In this document: one piece after another, positions 60,710 through 64,000 of the stretch
Layout of the letters: the number at the start of each line of letters is the position of its first letter
Position numbering within the stretch: the first letter of the stretch is position 1
Assembly (NCBI RefSeq): GCF_008634025.1
Contig: NZ_PDCM01000001.1
Span: forward strand, 2,725,501-2,789,500
Source: Streptomyces albofaciens JCM 4342
GTDB lineage: Bacteria > Actinomycetota > Actinomycetes > Streptomycetales > Streptomycetaceae
Direction: 5' to 3'
DNA length: 64,000 bases
Notes under the pieces: generated by a model
What the model was told of the DNA's origin: nothing
The model's input: the letters and a program-made list of their open reading frames with translations, nothing else
Databases searched by the model: none
Position numbers and translations under genes: made by a program

Positions 60710-62008
60710 CTAGGTCGTAAGTCGGTCGCGAACGATCTGAAGGCGCTCGGTGAAGGCCGCTACGGCAGGAACCTTTTGACGTGGCGGGACGGCGCGAGCC
60801 ACGGCTGTCAGCTCAGCCAGGGTCCGGGCCGAACCGGTCTGCGCGACGATGGCAAGAGCCTTCCCGGCGGCTTCCGCGCACGGCTCGGGTTCACCGGCCT
60901 TGGCGTAGGCACGGGCGAGGCGTGCGAGGTAGACGCTGCGGTCGTTCCGGAAGACCTGGGGGAGGGCTGCGATCTCCTCCTCGAAGAGACGGATGGCGCG
61001 TGACGGATCACCAAGATCGATCCAGCAATTGGCGCGCTGGATCTCCACGTAGGTCGGGGTGCAGTACGACGTATCGAGAAGGGCCTTCGGATCGGCCTCG
61101 CACGTCCGTGACGCCAGCTCGTGAGCCTCGTCGAACTTGCTCAGAGCGGCCTGCGGGTCTCCTTGGAGAGCGTGGCCGGCGGCCTCTTGCAGCGCCGCGA
61201 GTGCGGAGAGCTGAGGCGTCCTGTTCGGTACGTACTGGGCTGCCTGAGCCAGGCCGACGGCCCGCGCCGGGCTTCCTTGAGCAGCGGCCTGGTGGCTCTT
61301 GCGGAACAGCAGGTATGACTGCATGTGATGGTCGGCGGCTTCCTGTGCCCATTCCATCGAACGGTCAGACCAGTACGCCGCTGCCGTGAAGTCACCCAGA
61401 TCTTGATACAACCACCCGAGGAATTCCGCGGTCTGGCTGCCCACATGCAACAGCCTGCGCCGCACCGGACCATTGGCAGTGTCCAAAAGACGGGCGATGG
61501 TCTTCGCGTCATGATTGACCGTGGCCAGCGGTTGTCTCGCCCCGAAGTAATTCGCACTCTTGTAGCGCTGGGGTAGCTGACTCTCAATGAGAGTCGCGGT
61601 GAATTCCGGATCGGCCAGGTCCTCGCCAGACGTCGCAACCCACAGATCATCAGTCGGCTCGGAGTCGATGGCTGGCTCGGGCGGCGTCAGCAGAACGGCC
61701 TCCGCCGGCACCTCCGCGCCCTCCTCCCAGTCCCGGCGCATGAGGCCGAGCATGTGCCCGGGGATGCGGAGCCCATCGGCCACACGCTCGACAACGGCCA
61801 TGTCCTTGATGATCCGCTGCCCCTGGATGACCTCACCGACCCGGCTCGGTGTCAGGTCACAGCGCCGCGCGATGAGAGCCGGGTAGAGACCTGCCCGCTT
61901 AACGATCTTAAAAATGCGCGAAAAGTCGCGTTCGTAGCACGCTTTGATCATTTCGGCGTCGTTCAAGATGCGCGCGGGGAGGTCTTGCGGCGGTTCGGAC
62001 TTGGGCAT
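60710..62008 (-). CDS. HTH-TPR transcriptional regulator
   Basis: The 432-residue protein has an N-terminal XRE-like helix-turn-helix at about residues 40-90 (LYPALIARRCDLTPSRVGEVIQGQRIIKDMAVVERVADGLRIP). A long helical region with TPR-like repeats follows (for example FLGWLYQDLGDFTAAAYWSDRSMEWAQEAAD and NCWIDLGDPSRAIRLFEEEIAALP). Such proteins are common in Streptomyces accessory DNA, often paired with ATPase/DUF397 genes. A perfect 17-bp palindrome lies between it and the divergent ATPase gene. It is cotranscribed with the creatininase-like gene. Confidence 0.88.
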   Translation of the reverse strand: MPKSEPPQDLPARILNDAEMIKACYERDFSRIFKIVKRAGLYPALIARRCDLTPSRVGEVIQGQRIIKDMAVVERVADGLRIPGHMLGLMRRDWEEGAEVPAEAVLLTPPEPAIDSEPTDDLWVATSGEDLADPEFTATLIESQLPQRYKSANYFGARQPLATVNHDAKTIARLLDTANGPVRRRLLHVGSQTAEFLGWLYQDLGDFTAAAYWSDRSMEWAQEAADHHMQSYLLFRKSHQAAAQGSPARAVGLAQAAQYVPNRTPQLSALAALQEAAGHALQGDPQAALSKFDEAHELASRTCEADPKALLDTSYCTPTYVEIQRANCWIDLGDPSRAIRLFEEEIAALPQVFRNDRSVYLARLARAYAKAGEPEPCAEAAGKALAIVAQTGSARTLAELTAVARAVPPRQKVPAVAAFTERLQIVRDRLTT

Positions 62009-62062
62009 GAGCGATGCTCCGATGGACTCAGCCTGGATCGCTGTGACGCTTCCCTCGCGATG

Positions 62063-62079
62063 TTACCCACCGTGGGTAA
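62063..62079. promoter_or_regulatory. Perfect palindromic operator between divergent regulatory genes
   Basis: TTACCCACCGTGGGTAA is a perfect 8-bp inverted repeat around one base, 54 bp from the HTH-TPR start and 8 bp from the ATPase start. It is the probable binding site of the HTH-TPR protein and could regulate both directions. Confidence 0.65.
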
Positions 62080-62087
62080 TCACGCTG

Positions 62088-62543
62088 ATGTCGATTCCGG
62101 AACAACTGGCCCTGATCCTGCTGCGTATGAAGTCCGATGCGACGGTGAGCAATGGGGACTCGGCAGAGAGCCGATGGCCCCTCAGCGCTCGCAGCGTCGG
62201 CCTGGCTCGCGCCGAGTTGAGTGACCTGTTGATCAAATGGGACCTGAGCACGGTGGTTGACGAAGCGCTGCTGGTGCTCTCCGAGATGGTCACCAATGCG
62301 GTCAGGCACGGGCGCGCGACTGCCGAGCGCGAGATCGAAACGCGGTATCTCCGCGTACCGGATGGCGTCCGGATCGAGGTGCGCGACTGGGCGGACGAAC
62401 GCCCGGTGATCCGCGTACCGAGCGATACGGGTGGTTGGGGCCTGCGCCTCGTCGGCGAACTGTCCGCCCGCTGGGGCGTGGACGAACGCGCCGGGGCCGG
62501 GAAATCCGTATGGGCCGTGGTGACGGCCCCTGAGGGAAGCTGA
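62088..62543 (+). CDS. RsbW/HATPase-like regulatory ATP-binding protein
   Basis: The 151-residue protein has the anti-sigma-factor HATPase fold of Streptomyces regulatory ATPases: EALLVLSEMVTNAVRHGRA (N box), VRIEVRDWADERPVI and GGWGLRLVGELSARWGV (G boxes). An in-frame ATG at 62127 could be the true start. It is divergent from the HTH-TPR regulator across the perfect palindrome and leads a tightly packed four-gene operon. Confidence 0.9.
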   Translation: MSIPEQLALILLRMKSDATVSNGDSAESRWPLSARSVGLARAELSDLLIKWDLSTVVDEALLVLSEMVTNAVRHGRATAEREIETRYLRVPDGVRIEVRDWADERPVIRVPSDTGGWGLRLVGELSARWGVDERAGAGKSVWAVVTAPEGS

Positions 62544-62548
62544 GCGTG

Positions 62549-62752
62549 ATGGATGACCGACTGATGGCCTCTCGGGTACGGCGGGGAGACCAAGTACGGC
62601 TGCGGGGCCGGTTGCAGGAAGTGAAGGCGGTCCGCCCCGACCGGGCGTCGTCCAGGCGCCCCACGGTGGTCCTGGTCTTCAAGGGGCACCCGTCGGAGCG
62701 GTTCACCGCCGACACCTGGCTCTGGGGACGCGACCGGAAGAGGTCGCGCTGA
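62549..62752 (+). CDS. Small basic protein of unknown function
   Basis: The 67-residue product (MDDRLMASRVRRGDQVRLRGRLQEV, then RPTVVLVFKGHPSERFTADTWLWGRDRKRSR) is rich in Arg and has no known motif. It starts 5 bp after the ATPase gene, and its stop overlaps the next ATG (TGATG). The position mirrors that of DUF397-like genes in similar modules, but it is not recognisably DUF397. Confidence 0.7.
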   Translation: MDDRLMASRVRRGDQVRLRGRLQEVKAVRPDRASSRRPTVVLVFKGHPSERFTADTWLWGRDRKRSR

Positions 62753-62988
62753 TGGTGGTCAAGGCGATCTACCGGTTCGTGGACTGGGTGTTGCAGCTCG
62801 ACACGTCGGGCAGCCCGCCGATCTTCGAAATGAAGTGCATGAAGTGCGACGCGGCCTCCGGTGCCTTCGAGGACCCGGCGCCAGCTCAGAACTGGGCGCT
62901 GAAGCACGCGGGCCGCGAGGGTCACACCCTCTTCCAGGCCGTGAACCTCTCGTACTTCCGAGCGACGGCGGTAGGGGAGACCCGGTGA
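62752..62988 (+). CDS. Small putative metal-binding protein (CxxC)
   Basis: The 78-residue product contains FEMKCMKCDAASG (CxxC) and NWALKHAGREGHTLFQ with histidines, a possible zinc-binding layout. The N-terminal YRFVDWVLQLDTSGSP is also distinctive. Proteins of this kind are known in Streptomyces mobile DNA, but I cannot name a function. It overlaps both neighbours by a few bases (TGATG). Confidence 0.75.
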   Translation: MVVKAIYRFVDWVLQLDTSGSPPIFEMKCMKCDAASGAFEDPAPAQNWALKHAGREGHTLFQAVNLSYFRATAVGETR

Positions 62989-63236
62989 TGCGCCGGGGCT
63001 GGAGGAACGCGCGCCGGGGGCTCCGATGGGCCGCGGGGATAGCTGACGAGGCGACCCTCCGAGCGCAAGAGCAGTGGTGGCGGCACGTGACCGACCGAAG
63101 GTTGTTCCGCCTCTTCGACCGCGAGCGCGCCCGGCTGACCGCAAGGAGCCCACGCGGTTGCCGGCGCTGCGCGCAGCAGTGCCCAGCCCCAGGAACGGTC
63201 CTAGTCAAGAAGGAGCGGGGCTGGCCTCTGGCGTAA
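62988..63236 (+). CDS. Small basic protein of unknown function
   Basis: The 82-residue protein (RRGWRNARRGLRWAAGIADEATLRAQEQWWRHVTDRRLFRLFDRERARL) is strongly basic and helical, with three cysteines in its tail (GCRRCAQQC). It is the last gene of the four-gene operon; ATG 62988 overlaps the preceding stop (TGATG). No homology was recognised. Confidence 0.68.
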   Translation: MRRGWRNARRGLRWAAGIADEATLRAQEQWWRHVTDRRLFRLFDRERARLTARSPRGCRRCAQQCPAPGTVLVKKERGWPLA

Positions 63237-63550
63237 CCCTGGTCGGGGCTGCTGGCCGAGCCCGGCCAGCGCCTCCCCCCGAACTCCCTTGGTGATCACA
63301 GGCCGTACGACTTCCGACTCTGTCCGCTCCGCAGGGTCGTGAACGCGAACGGTCGCGTCACTGGGGGCGGCGGTCCGGCTCTGTCGGCTCCCCTTCAGGG
63401 CCGGACCGTGATCGACAACCCAAGATGCAAGACCGGACCACCCCTCGCCTGGACAGCTTCCGGGGTGGCCCGGGTGGGGTTGCCGTGGTGTGCATGTGCG
63501 GTTGCCCTGCTTGATCAGTGATCCGGTGAGCAGGGAAGGGACTTGAGTCG
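63237..63550. other. Intergenic region in the accessory segment
   Basis: The 314 bp gap begins with the hairpin at 63251-63270. It contains a CGGTCCGGCTC / GGGCCGGACCG inverted segment near 63368-63408 and a purine-rich ribosome-binding site just before 63551. No gene was recognised. Confidence 0.5.
63251..63270 (+). terminator. Hairpin after the four-gene operon
   Basis: GCTGGCC and GGCCAGC form a perfect 7-bp stem around a 6-nt loop, 15 bp after the last stop. There is no T-tract. Confidence 0.5.
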
Positions 63551-63823
63551 ATGGACGCCTTCGGCGGCGAGGGGTTGGCGGCCCACGGGTTCGACCCTGA
63601 CGAGACGGTGTGGGTCCGGGGTGTGGACTACGTGACCGGTTGGCGCCAGGCTCGGGAAGTCGGCGCGGCCCCGATGGAGGCTTTGGCGGAAGCGAAAATC
63701 GACGTGATGAGTCTCAAGGCGCTTGCAGGTTGCGTCGCGGCGGGGCAGGGCGAGGCGACGAGAGCAATCGCGCCCGGATCCTCGACACCGAAGGTAATTA
63801 CTTTGCGACGTGGAGTGACTTGA
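63551..63823 (+). CDS. Small protein of unknown function, possibly frameshifted
   Basis: The 90-residue frame starts with a good purine-rich site (agggaaggga) and reads MDAFGGEGLAAHGFDPDETVWVRGVDYVTGWRQAR. Its last ~20 codons look less natural, whereas another frame over the same end reads RILDTEGNYFATWSDLIE and stops at 63831. A frameshift near 63760 would join a better ending to the first part. I do not recognise the family. Confidence 0.5.
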   Translation: MDAFGGEGLAAHGFDPDETVWVRGVDYVTGWRQAREVGAAPMEALAEAKIDVMSLKALAGCVAAGQGEATRAIAPGSSTPKVITLRRGVT

Positions 63824-64000
63824 TTGAGTAATTATAGAAGGCGGGATGAAGGCCCCAATGCCCCGCTTAGCTGGCTGGCGTGGAAGGCTCAGATCAACGG
63901 TTCTCCTTGGCGTGGTTCGTTGGAGTACCTTATTTACTCTGATGCCATCTTAGGGGAGTCAAGTACCTCAACTTTCGGCCCTATGTTTCTACATTCGGTC
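63824..64000 (+). CDS. 5' part of a gene running off the window (TTG start)
   Basis: An open frame starts at TTG 63824 (reading MSNYRRRDEGPNAPLSWLAWKAQ) with GGAG about 8 nt upstream and continues to the window end without a stop. Codon use is much less GC-biased than elsewhere (TTA, ATA-type codons, TCT, GTT), consistent with acquired DNA. It starts right after the TGA of the preceding frame, suggesting coupling. The product is unknown. Confidence 0.5.
   Translation, partial: MSNYRRRDEGPNAPLSWLAWKAQINGSPWRGSLEYLIYSDAILGESSTSTFGPMFLHSV

Overview
The window is very GC-rich, has dense genes with strong third-position G/C bias, uses many GTG starts, and carries typical actinomycete families (mycothiol-type MDMPI domains, ABC-F, Asp23/AmaP cluster, a complete ectoine operon, late cobalamin genes). 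It is almost certainly chromosomal DNA of a Streptomyces or close relative. No rRNA, tRNA, CRISPR array, transposase or integrase was found.

Layout. 0-5.5 kb: a FrnE-like DsbA protein, a class-V aminotransferase-fold enzyme, a proline-iminopeptidase-like hydrolase, and a sigma-70-like factor coupled to a zinc-finger/MDMPI fusion. 5.5-9 kb (minus): ectABCD for ectoine and 5-hydroxyectoine. 9.4-13.7 kb: an amidohydrolase, a bile-acid:sodium symporter-family transporter, an ArsR-like regulator with a perfect palindrome beside its start, and a divergent IacB-like/SDR pair. 13.7-23.9 kb: late cobalamin genes. The main minus-strand operon runs cobD, cobQ, a fused ChlI/ChlD-type chelatase, cobO, cobB and a VOC gene, and is headed by a clear cobalamin riboswitch. 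A separate minus-strand pair carries cobC and a CbiG-C/CobE-like gene, and a ZIP transporter is nearby. 24-25.7 kb: a PiT phosphate transporter with a two-unit PHO box. 26-32.6 kb: a GH25 muramidase, a class II aldolase, hydrolases, an orphan repeat protein, a VOC protein and a neutral zinc metallopeptidase. 32.9-36.1 kb: an ABC-F gene preceded by a candidate leaderless leader peptide and hairpin, a small HTH gene and an enoyl-CoA hydratase. 36.1-39.6 kb: an Asp23/AmaP cell-envelope cluster. 39.8-44.6 kb: an SDR lacking its catalytic Tyr/Lys, a GH15 enzyme, SURF1, a Cys-rich protein and a DEDDh exonuclease with a BRCT domain. 45-47.7 kb: an alkylglycerol-monooxygenase-like hydroxylase coupled to a lysoplasmalogenase-like protein and an alcohol dehydrogenase, a possible ether-lipid module. 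47.8-59.5 kb: a MerR-MDMPI fusion, a subtilase, a DUF485/acetate symporter pair with a Crp-like site, moaA with a duplicated ribosome-binding/start segment, tyrS and a TldD/PmbA protein.

At about 59.76 kb the conserved chromosome appears to stop inside tldD. Only the last ~90 codons remain, still in ATGA overlap with the pmbA-like gene. To the right is lower-GC accessory DNA: a creatininase-like gene, an HTH/TPR regulator, a perfect operator-like palindrome, a divergent four-gene operon led by an RsbW-like ATPase, and small unknown genes running off the end. This looks like the edge of a genomic island or a rearrangement breakpoint.

The intergenic DNA is unusually rich in short tandem repeats (16, 27, 33 and 39 bp units), most at the 3' side of genes. 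The best candidates for follow-up are the ether-lipid module, the ABC-F leader, the tldD breakpoint, and the two MDMPI domains fused to regulatory domains.
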